From assembly GCA_963971535.1 (NCBI GenBank), contig OZ020586.1, positions 70,712,048 to 70,776,047 on the forward strand: 64,000 nucleotides of DNA, in the 5' to 3' direction. This DNA comes from Notolepis coatsorum (taxonomy: Eukaryota > Chordata > Actinopteri > Aulopiformes > Paralepididae). Below are positions 21,791 through 34,559 of the stretch, in pieces. The notes under the pieces were generated by a model that was not told the DNA's origin, searched no databases, and worked only from the letters and a program-made list of their open reading frames with translations. Position 1 is the stretch's first letter. Every line of letters starts with the position of its first letter. The position numbers were made by a program, and so were the translations under genes.

Positions 21791-23667
21791 TGTACATCTC
21801 CTTTCAATGAACAGAAGGCCACGCATACTGAGAGTTGGCTGTGCTCAGAGAAAAACGTCAATAACAAATCAAATGATACATCTGAAGCTGAAAAAATAAT
21901 TACACTCCTGACATTATCATTCTTCTAAAATATCTTTCTGACTGAATTAATCAAGAATCAAGAATCAAGAGGTTTATGTGTCACATACATACCAGGGCAT
22001 ACAGTGAAATGCGGGTGGTCTTGCCCGCATTGATTGTGCAAAATACAATAATAAAATAGGCATCGAAAAAATAAAATAGATAAGACACAAGATATGCATG
22101 GTAAAAAAAGACATGCTAGGTTCCTGAGAAACTGGTTCTTATATACACTACTATGCAATATAGCAAAGTGTGTGTCTCTGTGTGCTCATGTGTATTTGTG
22201 AGTGGAGAGTTCAGTGTTCAGTGTTCTGATGGCCTGGGGGAAGAAGCTGAGTCGGAGTCTCTCTGTTCTTGCAGCGTGTGACCGTAGGCGGCTAGGCGCA
22301 TCATTGTACTGGATTTCTAACTGGTGACTTACATAGAAAATCATGTTAAAGTTGTTATTTACAAAACACAACTTAACATAGAACTTAACAAGGAACTTAA
22401 AGGGACATTTCACTTTAGGAGAACAAGTTTCAGCAGTCTTACCTCTATGTAAAGTAATCTACAAGTGAGCTAGCGATCACTGCTGTCCCTGTCGTCTGCT
22501 GTCAACACCACCATTCCTCCCAGGTGTCAGGCTCATCATTCACTTCCATTCATTTTGGCGACCAAGTCTAAATATCATACTTCTAAAGTATAAATAAACT
22601 ACAAACAAACGGTCACAGTGGTCACTAGCTTACTTGTAGACACACTTAAAGGGGAGCACCATCCAAATAAATATGTAATCTTTATGGTCAAGGAAAGTTC
22701 AATCAATATTTGTGAACAGAAATACAGCCAAAAGTCTGTGAAAGTAAAACTCTAAATTGTGATGTCATCAATTATTCAAAGTCTGGAGCTGCTTGTAACA
22801 GTCACAAATGTGCCTACTATATTTTTGTGTTATTATTTTGGTGCAGTACCATGTTTTGGTCACTAAGTTGTTTGTACTTGATGTAGCAACAGGTTTAATT
22901 TGATTTAAGCCAGTGACTTCTTCACGTCTAGTCTACCTGCCGTCTGGCACAATGTTAACGCCGTCAAACGAGGGCAAATGCGCTGCGACGTCCGGGCCGT
23001 CGGAACGTTAAGAAGATTTTTTTATAATAAATGGGTGTACTGTGTATGAAATCCCAACAGCGACACTGTCTGATTAGGAATTTGCTAAACTAAGCTATCC
23101 TGGTGTAATTATTTAATGCTAATGGTAATCTGGTTTGCAAACCACTGTAGTAGACCAGCGAGACCAAGTTCAAGAGGAGCGTTCCAGTCTGCCCCAGTCA
23201 GACATATGTGTGTCATGTGACATGGGAACCCTATACCTGCTGTGATGCAGACGGCCTATGACAAACATGGTTTATATGGTAACAGTGTCGGTACATGGAG
23301 ACGACAACTACTCAACTCAGTTTCTTCTCAACGAGTCGATTAACAATAGAATTCTTTCAACAGAATGCATTTGTCCTCCATGTTGGAAGAAACAATGATA
23401 TGATATAATGTATATCAACAAACATTTAACAAATTGGTGTCTTATTAATTAATTAATTTGTCCTATTAAAGGAATACGAGTAAATTAATCATATTAAAGG
23501 AATATGAGTCAATTAGTCATTTTAGAGTACATTAATCCTATTGAAGGAACTAAGCATATTTCAGGGGAAGTTGACATTTGCAGAGACTGTAATTAGTTAA
23601 CAAAACATATTTTACTAAACACATAATTTTAAGAATTATCTTAACATCTTATACAACTGTTGGGACC
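21791..23667. other. No gene; dispersed repeat pieces
   Basis: 21800-21860 resembles 42270-42330 and 45530-45690. About 22200-22310 ('tctgatggcctgggggaaga') is a phrase common in fish interspersed repeats. 22470-22560 is a reverse-complement copy of about 50725-50815. 22650-22800 weakly resembles 37690-37800. No coding frame recognised. Confidence 0.4.
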
Positions 23668-23967
23668 CTGTTTTTTAGGGCTGTTTGTTTGTCTACTTTA
23701 AAATATACCTTAGAATATTTTCACCTCTGACTCTCCCAAAACTTTTCAGAAGAATTCCGTTACTATGGGGACATCTTTGGCCCCAGTTATTTTATAATTT
23801 AGAATGTTTAGAATGTTTATGAAAAGCACTCATTTAGGTTACTCTTATCCAGCTTGCACATGTACAAGACCCCTCCGCTCTACATCTTCTGGCCGCCTCA
23901 GACCCACTCCTATCTGAGCCCCGGGGGTATATTTTAAAGTAAACAAACAAACAGCCCTAAAAAACAG
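23668..23967. repeat. 42-bp inverted repeat with one arm inside an L2 fragment
   Basis: 23668-23709 and 23926-23967 are reverse complements with one mismatch, 216 bases apart. The right arm replaces part of the L2 sequence. Confidence 0.9.
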
Positions 23968-24310
23968 GCTGCCTATTCTCGGTCCTTGCTCCACAATAGT
24001 GGAACGAACTTCCCACCACAGTTAGGACAGACGAAACCCGACCAATCTTTTGCCGTCGACTAAAGACACACTTCTTCAATCAATATATGAAATGAAAAAA
24101 ATAAATAAAAAGAACCTTCTCACTGTCCTCTACTATCATGCACTCTTCCTAATATACTAACATGTCTCTACTACTATGCACTCAACACTACAGCACTCAA
24201 GTTTCAACACTGTTTGATGAACATTGTTAAGAGGGAGTTGTACCCTTCCTGCTGACTTGTCGTACAGAAGTCGCTTTGGATAAATTACAAAATGTAAATG
24301 TAAAATGTAA
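23866..24310 (+). pseudogene. L2 LINE 3' fragment, plus strand
   Basis: Contains SGRLRPTPI-type coding ('ggccgcctcagacccactcc') and the 'gacgaaacccgaccaatc' region. The 3' UTR ends 'gaagtcgctttggataaatt'. It is interrupted by the inverted segment at 23926-23967. Confidence 0.78.
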
Positions 24311-25689
24311 ATGTACATGTATGAGCTCACATTTAGAATAAGAGTGAAGTGGTCCTATTATAGGATTACGAGACTGCATGTAAACATACTGTAGGCCTAC
24401 TGTATAGGTTACTCTTGTCCGGCTTGCATGTATAACAGACACCTGCCGCACCACAGCTGTCCTCTGACCGGCCTCCAACCACCAGCCCTACGCTTACCAG
24501 CACAACGTGACCACGAAAGTCAATACCACGGTCTTAACCACCATGCCCCCCAAAGAGGATCCAGTTCAGGTAGTGAAGCTGGGTATTTAACGTAGGAGTG
24601 AGTTTACACCAAGGTGCTACTACTGCCAGGTCTCAACGTCATTCCACATGTAACCGTATTAATACTATGGTTGGGTACCCAATGCGGTACTTTTAAGGGT
24701 ACCGACCGAAATTACGCTGGTACTACAGAGTAACGATTCACGTTAGATCAATTGGTGGCACATTTCGGTCCCTTGATAGCTGATAGATTAAGACCCTCCC
24801 AGTTAGAAAATAAACCGAATCCCAATGACACCAGCGTGGACCTTTTTTAGAAGCTATGACATCTAGCTATTCAGCCCTGCGTCCGACAGCCCTGTGACAA
24901 CTCCTCTCGCGAGTCGCACTGTTTCTATGTGCAGTGAAAACTCTGCGAGCAACGGGTCCAATGATCTAACATGCATGTTTTGTATCCTCACCATTCCTGT
25001 ATACCCATGTTGCGGTAAAACCTTAACTAACGTTAGCTGCTAACATTAACTAAGCTAAGCTAAACTAACCCTGGAAATGCTCACAGGCACAGTGGAGAAA
25101 TCAGTTCAGTTTTCACGGAGTTCCCCCCCTCTCGCTCTACGTTCAATGATTTTAAGTAGCCAAACGTTACACTATAAAAACGAACTAGTTGATGATAATA
25201 AACATTTAACTTCATTAGCTGAAATATTCTAAAATCCTTAAGTCTGCCATAAGCCATTCTCCCTTTCTGTGTTGAGTTGAGTTGAGTTTATTTTATCTCG
25301 AACAATCAACCATATAAAAAACACAATAAAAAGGATAACATAATGAATAAAAAAATATATTTTATCTTACATTCTTCATTAAATGATAAACAAATGAGTT
25401 CGAGAAGGAGCAGAAGGAAGCAAATGCTATAGTCCTGCCCCTTCCTCACAATACCATACATAAAACGAAATCTCTTACAAACCAAAATAAACATCAATAA
25501 AAAGTAACACAAAGTGTGTGTAGCTACCTGCGTGTGCGCATGTCCCATCTCTGGTCTTTGGAAAGACCAGATGAGGTCAGAGGAGTTTGATAGTATTTAC
25601 TGAGGATGGCCAGATAAGGTTGATATTTAAACATAAAAAATAATTATACATCCCTATATCAAAATGCCAATTACGATATGGCCCTATCA
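24311..25689. other. No gene; hAT-like fragment and a LINE-tail-like repeat
   Basis: 24669 'atggttgggtaccca' and nearby pseudo-palindromic GGTACC motifs resemble a hAT end, but no right end or TSD was found. 25265-25450 matches 40770-40920 ('gagaaggagcagaaggaagc', 'tatagtcctgcccc') and looks like a reverse-oriented retroelement 3' tail. Confidence 0.4.
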
Positions 25690-26203
25690 TATCCCATGTG
25701 ATTCACACATGGCGCAATGTACAGAGGTCTTGTGCTGTCAAGTGCCCATGGCACCTCGACTCTCCAATATTTCATAACCAACAATACTTGTTGGGAATAA
25801 ATCCTTTAATATTCCTCAGTGGGAAAGGAAGGGAGTTCATACCCTGGGGGATATATATGATAAAACCGGTCTTTGTGTGTTTCAGGACCTAAGAGATTTT
25901 TATGATATCCCCGGCGCGTCTTTTTTCCTCTACTTACAACTATGATGCGCTTAAGGCGCATGGGGTTCCGTGGGCCCAAGCATTACATCCACACCCTTTT
26001 GTTAAACGTATTAGAGACAGGACAACCTCGAGAGGTTTTGTCTCAGATTTTTACACACTATTGATCAAATCCACATATAAAAACTTAACATTAGATATAA
26101 TTTGGCGAGGGGACATCCCGGAATTAGACCCTGAGTTTGACTGGGATGATATTTGGACTAATGTCACATTGGCTTCCCGTAACGTTAGGTTATGGCTATA
26201 ACC
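25690..26203 (+). pseudogene. L1/Tx1-type LINE ORF2 C-terminal remnant
   Basis: Pieces in different frames: NPLIFLSGKGREFIPWGIYM (about 25790-25850), then FQDLRDFYDIPGASFFLYLQL ending in a TGA where Arg is expected (about 25883-25945). In a third frame is FVSDFYTLLIKSTYKNLTLD...WRGDIPELDPEFDWDDIW (26030-26160). This order is typical of the C-terminal third of L1/Tx1-like ORF2. Frameshifts and a stop make it non-functional. Confidence 0.7.
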
Positions 26204-26421
26204 AAGTTCTGTGAGTATTGGTGATGCTCGGCGTCACTACTGCACTGTACCTCGCTCGTGCACGCGCACTGAATAAAAAATTCCACAATGTACCTTTACA
26301 TCCCAACATCCGTCTGACCACACCCCTATCAGCTTACCTTCATAAGCAGGTGTGTGGCCACCTACTCGCCTCCTTCCCAAGCTTTCACCACAGAACTTGG
26401 TTATAGCCATAACCTAACGTT
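26181..26421. repeat. Perfect 33-bp inverted repeat
   Basis: 26181-26213 and 26389-26421 are exact reverse complements (core TTAGGTTATGGCTATAACCA). The 175-base spacer carries the end sequence shared with 33229-33440. Confidence 0.93.
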
Positions 26422-26430
26422 CTGTATCGT

Positions 26431-28077
26431 ATGGCTCCGCTCGGCGTCACTACTGCACAAGGGAGGCCGAGCGAGAGCCATCGCCCGACAAATGTACCCC
26501 GCTGATGCCCCCCACAACCATCAGATCGGGGAGGACCGAGCCCCCCCAACCCCCCCTAATGGAGGGCACCCCCCCTATTGGAGGTTCCCGGGAGGGCGAC
26601 GGACCCGACCGTGCGAAGAGGCACTCAAGCAACTCAACGCATAGGGTGAGCAGACCGTGGCTTGACCCCACGACTACACACACGCACAACCCGCATGCCA
26701 CCCGGGAACGAACGGAAGGAACAACCTCGTTACTGCCCCCTGGAAAACGGGGGCCCGGAGAGGTCAATGACGCCAGGCATCAAGACCCCACCAGGCGGTC
26801 ACTTAGTGACACCGCCCCCCACATCGCCAGCGTATTCGGATCAGGCCCCTCCAAGAGCGGGCCCTTTCCCCCCAATAGCACACCGCCTGGCATACTGACC
26901 CTGCAGAACAGGCAGTCAGCACGGCCGTAAACACTCAAAGGTTAACCAACGGAAGCAGGCAGCGTACCGGGGAAACCAGGCAACAGGCTGTAACCCGAGC
27001 CTGGAGCACTGCGGACGAGACAGGCGCCAAAGGAGTCAGCTGAAAACAGCCGCCCCGGCGGAAGGGGCGTATGCTGGCGTTGTTGATCACCATGACAAAG
27101 CCTCCTTTAAAAAACCCCACCCAGAGGGGTTGAGGCAGAGAAGGCTGACATGATTGGCAGACGTCATGAACGTGCAGGGGCACACTCAACCGGGTAACCC
27201 GGGAGTTGACTCTGCTCCAACACACCAGGGAATCAACCACCCTCTTGGTACCACATACGGTGGTTGTTCCTATAACCCCTCAAGAAAAAACTCCAAAACA
27301 CACCTGCGGGTATACACCAGCTATACCGCAGTACAAGTGTTTCAGTTTCCAAAAAGGGTTATCCCAGGCCTACGGTTTCAACAAAACATTACTTCGGACC
27401 GGGCCCGGCGGCTCGGGAAGCACACAGGGTTACCAGAGGAGGTCCAGAAGACCACCCCAACAGCCCCCTCTTCGCCATGCGTGAGAGAGGAGCGAAAGAA
27501 AAAGGAGAACCAGCCCCTTGATGATAGTGTCAGGTACAACATGTACCCAACAAAAGGTCTCCATAACGCCTAACCCTGTGACACCCGGGCCGACCCGGCA
27601 TTTTCCCCCCGAAAAAAGCACAGGTCCCTCAGGGTACCAGAACAGCAGATCTGCGTCCCCGGCGGGCAACGGGTTAACTGACCTGGACCAGCGTGACCAG
27701 AACCAGTCCCATGCCCTAACCACGCCGACATGCCCACTCCAGGAGAGGGGGTAGGTATGCGTGTCGATCTAAAACATGAAAAGAGGGCACCACCCAGACG
27801 GTCCCATTTGAACCGCGCTCAGTGGCCCACCCCAAGGGCGTGAGACCCCTCTACCTATGTCCTGATCTATTCCGTTAACATCCCCCTGATATGAACGAGA
27901 ATCCGTCGAGACCCAGTAACAGGCTCTCGGAAGAGGAAAAAATCCCCCATCCCAGTTGCCCTATAAAAACGCTGTTTTAATAACAAGCAACCAAGGCGTA
28001 CTAGCCTCCTGCATGATTCTTAACAGAAACACCCCGAGCCAGCACTATGTACGCGTCGAGACCCAAACACATCAATG
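26431..28077. other. C-rich stretch, no gene recognised
   Basis: Strongly C-rich on the plus strand with several overlapping frames (for example 26505-26930 and 27154-27573) that show only low-complexity P/T/R-rich translations. It may be the non-coding 3' part of the DIRS-like unit. Confidence 0.35.
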
Positions 28078-28085
28078 GATAGTCT

Positions 28086-29112
28086 TAGGGGTGGACGGTA
28101 TAAACGGTATACGGTATAAACGGTATGAATTTGCTCTACGGTATGGATTTTGACTATACCGTGTAACCGGTAGTGCAGCTCTAAAATAGCAATGACGTCA
28201 TGTAACCACAGCGCGACTATTTCACTCGCATTTGCCCCTAAAAATAGATAGAATTAGTCATAGATAATAGATATGTGCGAACTGGAAAAAGTTATTTAGG
28301 AGGCTTCGCACAGTGGGCGTGCCAGCCCCTACCGCACGCATGTAAACACGGGTCTAGTAGTCTAGTGGGACGGGACACAGGAGCTGTCGGGAGGACGGCG
28401 GCGTCTCCCTGAGCTAACGTTAGCTTAGCTACCGTTACAAAATGACCCAGTCAACTATTCACTTTTAGTTTAATACATGATGGGGCATTGTCTAACCGAA
28501 CGGTATCTAGTCGGCCAGCTACCGATAGCTCCTGACATCAACAAACGCTCCACAAAGTCTAGTACTAGAGACGTGTATGCTACCTGTTAGCTCACGTTAA
28601 CGCAAGTTAGTTCACCGTTCAAAACGAAATGTCCCATTGAACTAAATAATTCACTGAGGCGTTGTATTAACATTATATATGCAGTAGCTACAGATAGCTC
28701 CTGATATCAATGTCTTATAACACTGATTCGATGCGTATTCGAGCTGAGGGCTTGCTAACGTTATACCAATACAATAGGGTCCAGGTGCAGCGCCGGAGAA
28801 TCCTGGCCGTAGCTCTGCTCGAGGCTACTCGAGTATAGGTCCAGGTGCAGCTCCGGAGAATCCTGGCCGTAGCTGGAGGCTACTAGAGTACACACAGACA
28901 GTGGAGCTTGTTGCGTGGTGGCGATGTCTCGCAGATAATACAAGTACAAGTCTAATTATATAATATATATATTTTATAAAAAAAAATAAAAAAAATAATA
29001 TAAAATAAAAAAAAATGTTTTATCAAAAACGATGATACGTGATATATACCGTTACCGTCTATGCTTCAAATTATACCGTGATATAAATTTTAGACCATAC
29101 CGTCCACTCCTA
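28086..29112. mobile_element. Non-autonomous hAT-type transposon
   Basis: 8-bp TSD GATAGTCT at 28078-28085 and 29113-29120. TIRs TAGGGGTGGACGGTAT and, inward from the right, TAGGAGTGGACGGTAT. The interior has GTTAGCTTAGCTACCG-type hAT filler and a duplicated segment 'gtccaggtgcagc[g/t]ccggag' (28780-28860). No transposase. Confidence 0.9.
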
Positions 29113-29120
29113 GATAGTCT

Positions 29121-30193
29121 AACCAGACACCAGACATTGGTCCTTCAAGTCGCCTGGGAGAACGACAAGAAGTTTGTCGTGCTTCATATTCTTCACTCTT
29201 TTTATTTATTAAAAAAGAAAGAAACACCGACTGACATGAATCCCACGTGACGCGGCCGAGGATAAAAAAATGTTACATTCTTACATCCCGCCACCCTCAC
29301 CACAGAGGAGAGACGGGACTCCTCAGAGAGACTTCCCACGTGAGCCATAGATTGAAAAGTCACGGTAACATTGAGTCATGTGACCAACAGACTCAAGTTA
29401 CACGTATATCGAGCGTAGTAGAACAGTAAGTTCCTACACTCTGCCCCAAAAACTCACGGAAGCCGTCGTCCAATAGAAACGTACTTAGTGACGTTTGCTA
29501 TGACGGGGGGAAACCCAAGACTCAACCGCCTGTGATAGGTGCAGAGTCTGGGAAACCCTTCCCCCCCCCCCCCCGTGCCAAGCTGCCTAACAGCTTGGCC
29601 CTGACCAAATGAAAAGAGAGTCCAATAAACCCCCTGACCAATCAGAAGAGGGAAGGAGGGGTTTATCCGGTACCCCCTCGCAAGCCCAACCCTTGCAATA
29701 CGACAACAACAAACAGCCATACGATACCTTAAGTAGCAAAATGCTAATGAACAGCGCAAGCTAATTCAATGCACGCTAGCCACAGACACATCTGTGAACA
29801 GGGTTTATAACAAGGCCAAGTTGTGTATGTGTGAACCCGACACCCGTATTCATGTTGTAAGACACAGAAAATCTGATAGAGAGAGCGGCTGAGCCGCGGT
29901 ACTTTTTCATACGAACATTACTGCAGACCAACACAATAGTGTTGCGGCTCAATATCACTGTTTAAGCAACAGAGCACACAACTAACCTCTACCTTTATGT
30001 GAAGATTCAGGTCGAGGCAGAAAAAACCTTTTTCAACCGAGTGTAGGCTGCAGGCCTTGCTTAAGCTCTAACATGAATGTAACGTCTAGCCCTCCTATCA
30101 AACCCATACTAGCGAAAGATTCACACGTCGTATCCCCATCATATGTTTGGTGAATAAACACACAGTTTGTAACAAAAAATACAGTCCCTCTTT
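29121..30193. other. No gene; non-coding part of the DIRS-like unit
   Basis: Contains a C run (29560-29574) and a stem AGTCCCTC...GAGGGACT near 30182-30207, just past the gag end on the minus strand. No RT or recombinase motif was found in any frame. Confidence 0.4.
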
Positions 30194-31963
30194 TTAGGAG
30201 GGACTCTTTATTTCTCTCAACAAAATTATATGTGGGCCGGGAAGGGAACAGGGGGGGGACCATAGAGGGAAAAAGTAAATTATTTTTTTGCGACGCCTGC
30301 TATGAGCCGCTCGGGATTTGCCACCCCGTGGAGCCCCAGAGGGACGGTAAACGATCGGCGGCTGGTCATGACGATCCCTACCGTCACCTCCGGGCGTAGA
30401 TGGGCCGGCTGCAGTGGCGGAGGCGCCCTCTCTCCTCCTGGCCTTCTTCGCCGAAGGGCCAGCAGTGGCGGTGGTAGCAGCGGCGGCTACGGCGGCGGAA
30501 CCTCGACGACGCGCCTGCCGTCTGACTCCACCGGCGACATCGGGCGGGGGGAAATGAGGCTGGAGCACAGAGCGCTCCTCCTACATCTCCATGCAGGTTG
30601 AGGTCATCAGCTGCAGTGCCGACCCGAATAGTCCAGCATCGGAGAGGGGTGCCGTCAGAAGTGGAGTCCTCTTCTTCTCCGGCACACACGCCTGCTCCAG
30701 CCAAAGGTGGCGCTGGATTAGAGTGGCCAGGGCACGCACTTTCCCAGCGGCTATAGCCTGCGGCTGAATCAGATGCAGGATGGCTCCTGCCGCCTGGGCG
30801 AGCTGCTCATGTTGTAAATCAGTCAGCTCCGTGCCGCCCGTCAGTATCCCGGACATGAATATCGCCAGCTGCGCGATGTTAGAAGTGGCAGCCAGAGATT
30901 GCGTCACGGAGATAAATGACTGGTCACTCCAGTAAGCCAACCGCCTCGCCGATTTCCCTTGGGGAACCGGCTTCCGTAACGGCTCCCACACCACCTCAGG
31001 ACAAAGGAGCGCCGCCATCGGCCTATCAAGCCGAGGCACGCCCTCCTTCATGCCTTCTACCAAACCCACCACCCTCGTGACTTGCACGTAGGCGGGGGTA
31101 AGGCCCATGATGTGGGAGACCACCTGTCCCTGACGGACGTAGGCCTCCATTGAGGGGAAAAATGGACAGACAACGTCCACCCCTCTCACCGGGCGACGTT
31201 GCCATAGATGACCTATGAGATCGTCAGGAATAGGAACAGGCAGTGGCTGCGGCAGCGGCACGCCGTTTGCGACTGCCGCCGCCGCCATGAGCTCGGGGAA
31301 CAAAGCACGCAGTTCCCCCTGCATACTTTCCCCCACCAAGCTCGCGTCCCTCACATGCAGCAGACTACTGGTTAAGGAGCCACATTCTGATGTGGCTGAT
31401 AGCAGGGCATCCCGCCGCCGAGTCGGAGGTTCTAACCCAACATCTGCGTACGAGGAATCCCAAGGAGACATCTCACCCCCCTCCAGTGTTACCTGGACGG
31501 GCGTGGGACATGTCTCCACCGGGGCTTCGAACAAGAACCTGTCCGCTTCTACCATGTAGTCCTCTGTTTCCATCGGCCATGGAGAATCAGACGCATCCTC
31601 ATCCGGCTCCAGCAACTCACCAAAACCAGGCCGTTCGCGTCTGCAAGCCACCATCTTGCGACGGGAGCGAGCTGACGCAAAAAGTTTGCGTCTCAAATCC
31701 CCCGCAACCAAAGGCGCCGGCCGCCCAACAGCGGACAACTCCCCGGAAGCAGAGGAACCAAAGCCGGAACCAGGCCATCGCACAGGAGACGGCGCTGGTG
31801 CACCAGCTCCTTGGAGAGGCAAACTATCCATCGGACGCCTACCGGGCGTGGCTGCCGACCACGAGAGAGGCCTCAACCCCGCTCCAAGACGTACGACAGA
31901 GGCGGCAATGGAGAACCGCTGGTGAAGGGTGACGTTGCGAGCACGACCCTCCGAGGTAAACAT
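30194..31963 (-). pseudogene. DIRS/Ngaro-like gag ORF with one in-frame TAG
   Basis: The minus-strand ATG at 31963 opens 460 codons, then a TAG (30581-30583). The same frame continues for about 128 more codons to 30194. The conserved part near the C-terminus reads LATLIQRHLWLEQACVP then EKKRTPLLTAPLSDAGLFGS. This pattern (histidine/leucine helix, 'LLxAPxSxxGLFG') is what I recognise from fish DIRS/Ngaro gag proteins. The region beyond the stop is Arg/Ala/Gly-rich and basic, as expected for a nucleic-acid-binding tail. The N-terminal third is Pro/Arg/Ala-rich. With a single stop and no frameshift, it is either a recent mutation or a read-through site. The assignment is by resemblance only. Confidence 0.6.
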
Positions 31964-32054
31964 TATGACTTAGCTTTTTTCTTTTTAAATATATGAGAGA
32001 AGAAAAAAGCAAGAAAAAATTTAAACACGTATAAACTTTCTTCAACTAAACAAC

Positions 32055-33220
32055 TAGGGATGCACGATATTGCTTTTTTGACACCGATACCGATAACTTT
32101 ATGCTCCTCAAGTCGATAACCGATATCGATAACCGATATTTATTGTATTATAAAAATTCTTTTAATGTATATATTTTTTTTTATCAAAAAAAATTTTTTC
32201 CAACATGAAACAAAACATATCACAATACAATAATAATACATAAAAAGACTTCCGAGGACAATAACTTAACACCAACTTAAATGTGACCTAACCAGACAAC
32301 AGAAACAAAAGCCAAGACAACAGTTTTGACTGATAAAGTGACCATATTTATTTTTCCAAATGAAAATTCACAATCCGTCAACAGCTTGTGGTGCATCCAA
32401 CCTAAGACGCTCGAAGCTTTTTGTTCTTCTTTTTTCAAAGCGGAGCCTTGAAAAAGAGGCTTTGAGGGGACACATCACCACCTCACATCACCACCACAAC
32501 AACGGGTCACCTGCGGCATCACCACCGCCACGGTGTTGGGGGCCCGCGACGACGGCACGAGCACGCTTGTACCTATTGACGAGTCGTTTGCTAAATTAAA
32601 GAAGTTTGACAGAAATGACCCAAGGGCTCAAGCCGCTAGCTTTTAAGCAGTCCTTGGTGGTGCAAATTAACCTGGCTACTACGGAGCAATAAGTGACTGC
32701 GTATTCAACCAAGGGTTGCATCACAGCCACGAAAGGGGCTAGCTTTGCTTAGCTCCTCGCGTCGTCGTGGGCTTCTAAGTTAACACAATAACACACCGTC
32801 GTGGCGGTGGTGATGCCGCAGATGACCCGTCGGGCTGGATGTATTGCAAGTTGTTGCCCTTTTCCCTCCTTGTGGAACTTCTGCATTGCATTTATTACAA
32901 ATAGCAAGCGATCTTTTTCCTCTGAAACTCCGAGTACCGACGCGGCCATCTTTGTTGTTAACGTTAACTTGCGTGGCTACGTCACAGCCAAGAAAGGGAG
33001 CACTGGATTTGTGTAAAACGCCCTGTTCCTAAACCACACGCTGTCAGTCGTAGCACAGTACTGACAAAACGGGAGGAGCCTACAGTCAAAACAAACGCAC
33101 TTCATTCCAATTCACCCACACCGCATTTTTTTTTACCAAAAAATATATTATATTATCGGAGCTATTAATAACGTTATCGGGTTTATCGGGATGACGTCAT
33201 AATTACTGATATCGGCCCTA
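32055..33220. mobile_element. Non-autonomous hAT-type transposon
   Basis: 8-bp TSD TAAACAAC at 32047-32054 and 33221-33228. It starts TAGGGATGCACGATAT and ends CTGATATCGGCCCTA. The interior is non-coding. It sits between the gag start and the right inverted end of the DIRS-like unit. Confidence 0.9.
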
Positions 33221-33515
33221 TAAACAACCTCGTCAAGTGTGGGTATCTACCGAAGGCACTTCCTTGTGGTGAAAGTGAAGAAGGAGGCGAGTAGGTGACC
33301 ACACACCTGCTTATGAAGGTAAGCGGATAGGGGTGTGGCCAGACGGATGTCGGTATGTAAAGGTACATTGTGGAGTTTTTTATTCAGTGCTAGGCATGAA
33401 GTGAGGTTAGTGCAGACTGACGCTGAGCGGAGGCCAGAATGAAATAGAACTGTGAGGCGATGTGATTCATTAACTGTGTATCTAGTATATAGTAACTGTG
33501 GTGATGTGATACATT

Positions 33516-34081
33516 TAGTGGTGGGACTCGATTAAACATTTTAATCTAATTAATTAATCGAAATTAATCTAATTTCAATCGCATATCAATATTTGATGCG
33601 AAAAGCAAAAATGTTCAATTCAAATGGATTTTGGTATACGAGTGAATCAATGAATATACATTATACATACGTTTAAGCAGCAAAATCCTGTATTAGCTAT
33701 TACACAGACCAACAGATCAATGCAATTTTTAACAAAGTGCAGCAATTTTAGGAATAATATATATAGCGCCAAGGACCTTTTGTAAACTCAAGCACTTTCG
33801 AGGTAAAAGTTAAACGTAGTACTTTCAAGTACATTCTAGAACAGTTGACCATTGGAAAAAAAACTCTTGATTGATCTCAATTTCTATTATTTTTTCAGTA
33901 TTCTGTATGAACAAACCAGACTAAGAAAAAAACATGCATGAGTCTGGTCTCCTTTGAAAGGTATAACATTCTTACACAATAAAGAAAAATCATCATGCGA
34001 TTAAATGCATACATTTTTTTCTTCTTTTAATTCTTTCTGTAGTTAATTAATCGCAATTAATGCGATAAAGTCCCAGCCCTA
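33516..34081. mobile_element. Non-autonomous hAT-type transposon in the satellite
   Basis: 8-bp TSD GATACATT at 33508-33515 and 34082-34089. Ends TAGTGGTGGGACTCGATTAA and GCGATAAAGTCCCAGCCCTA. AT-rich, non-coding. Confidence 0.9.
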
Positions 34082-34559
34082 GATACATTTATAGTTAATC
34101 TATTGCATAGTAACTAGACTAACTAGGTGATGAATTCATAGTTTATCTATTGCATAGTCTAACTGTGATGTGATTAATTAATAGTTTATCTATAGTAACT
34201 AGACTAAATGTGAGGTGATGTGATTAATTAATAGTTTATATATTGCATAGTAACTAGACTAAATGTGAGGTGATGTGATGAATTAATAGTTTATATATTG
34301 CATAGTAACTATACTAACTGTGAGGTGATGAATTAATAGTTTATATATTGCATATATAGTAACTAGACTAAATGTGAGGTGATAAATTAATAGTTTATAT
34401 TGCATAGTAGACTAACTGTGAGGTGATGAATTTAAAGTTAATCTATATTGCATAGTAACTACTAAATGTCAGGTTATAAATTAATAGTTTATATATTGCA
34501 TAGTAACTATAGACTAAATGTGAGGTTATAAATTAATAGTTTATCTATTGCATAGTAAC

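Larger units (their letters stand above)
26222..33440 (-). mobile_element. Composite DIRS-like element with inverted ends (inferred)
   Basis: About 170-200 bases at 26222-26388 and 33260-33440 are reverse complements with divergence ('gaccacacccctatc', 'ctccacaatgtacctttaca'). Between them on the minus strand lies a DIRS/Ngaro-like gag (30194-31963) starting next to the right-hand end once the hAT at 32055-33220 is removed. A second hAT sits at 28086-29112. The net length is about 5 kb. I found no reverse transcriptase, RNase H or tyrosine recombinase, so it would be non-autonomous or decayed. Treating it as a single element is an inference. Confidence 0.45.

Noticed and set aside
26505-27573. 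Pro/Thr/Arg-rich plus-strand frames
   Set aside because: Composition artefact of C-rich DNA; overlapping frames on both strands with no domain.
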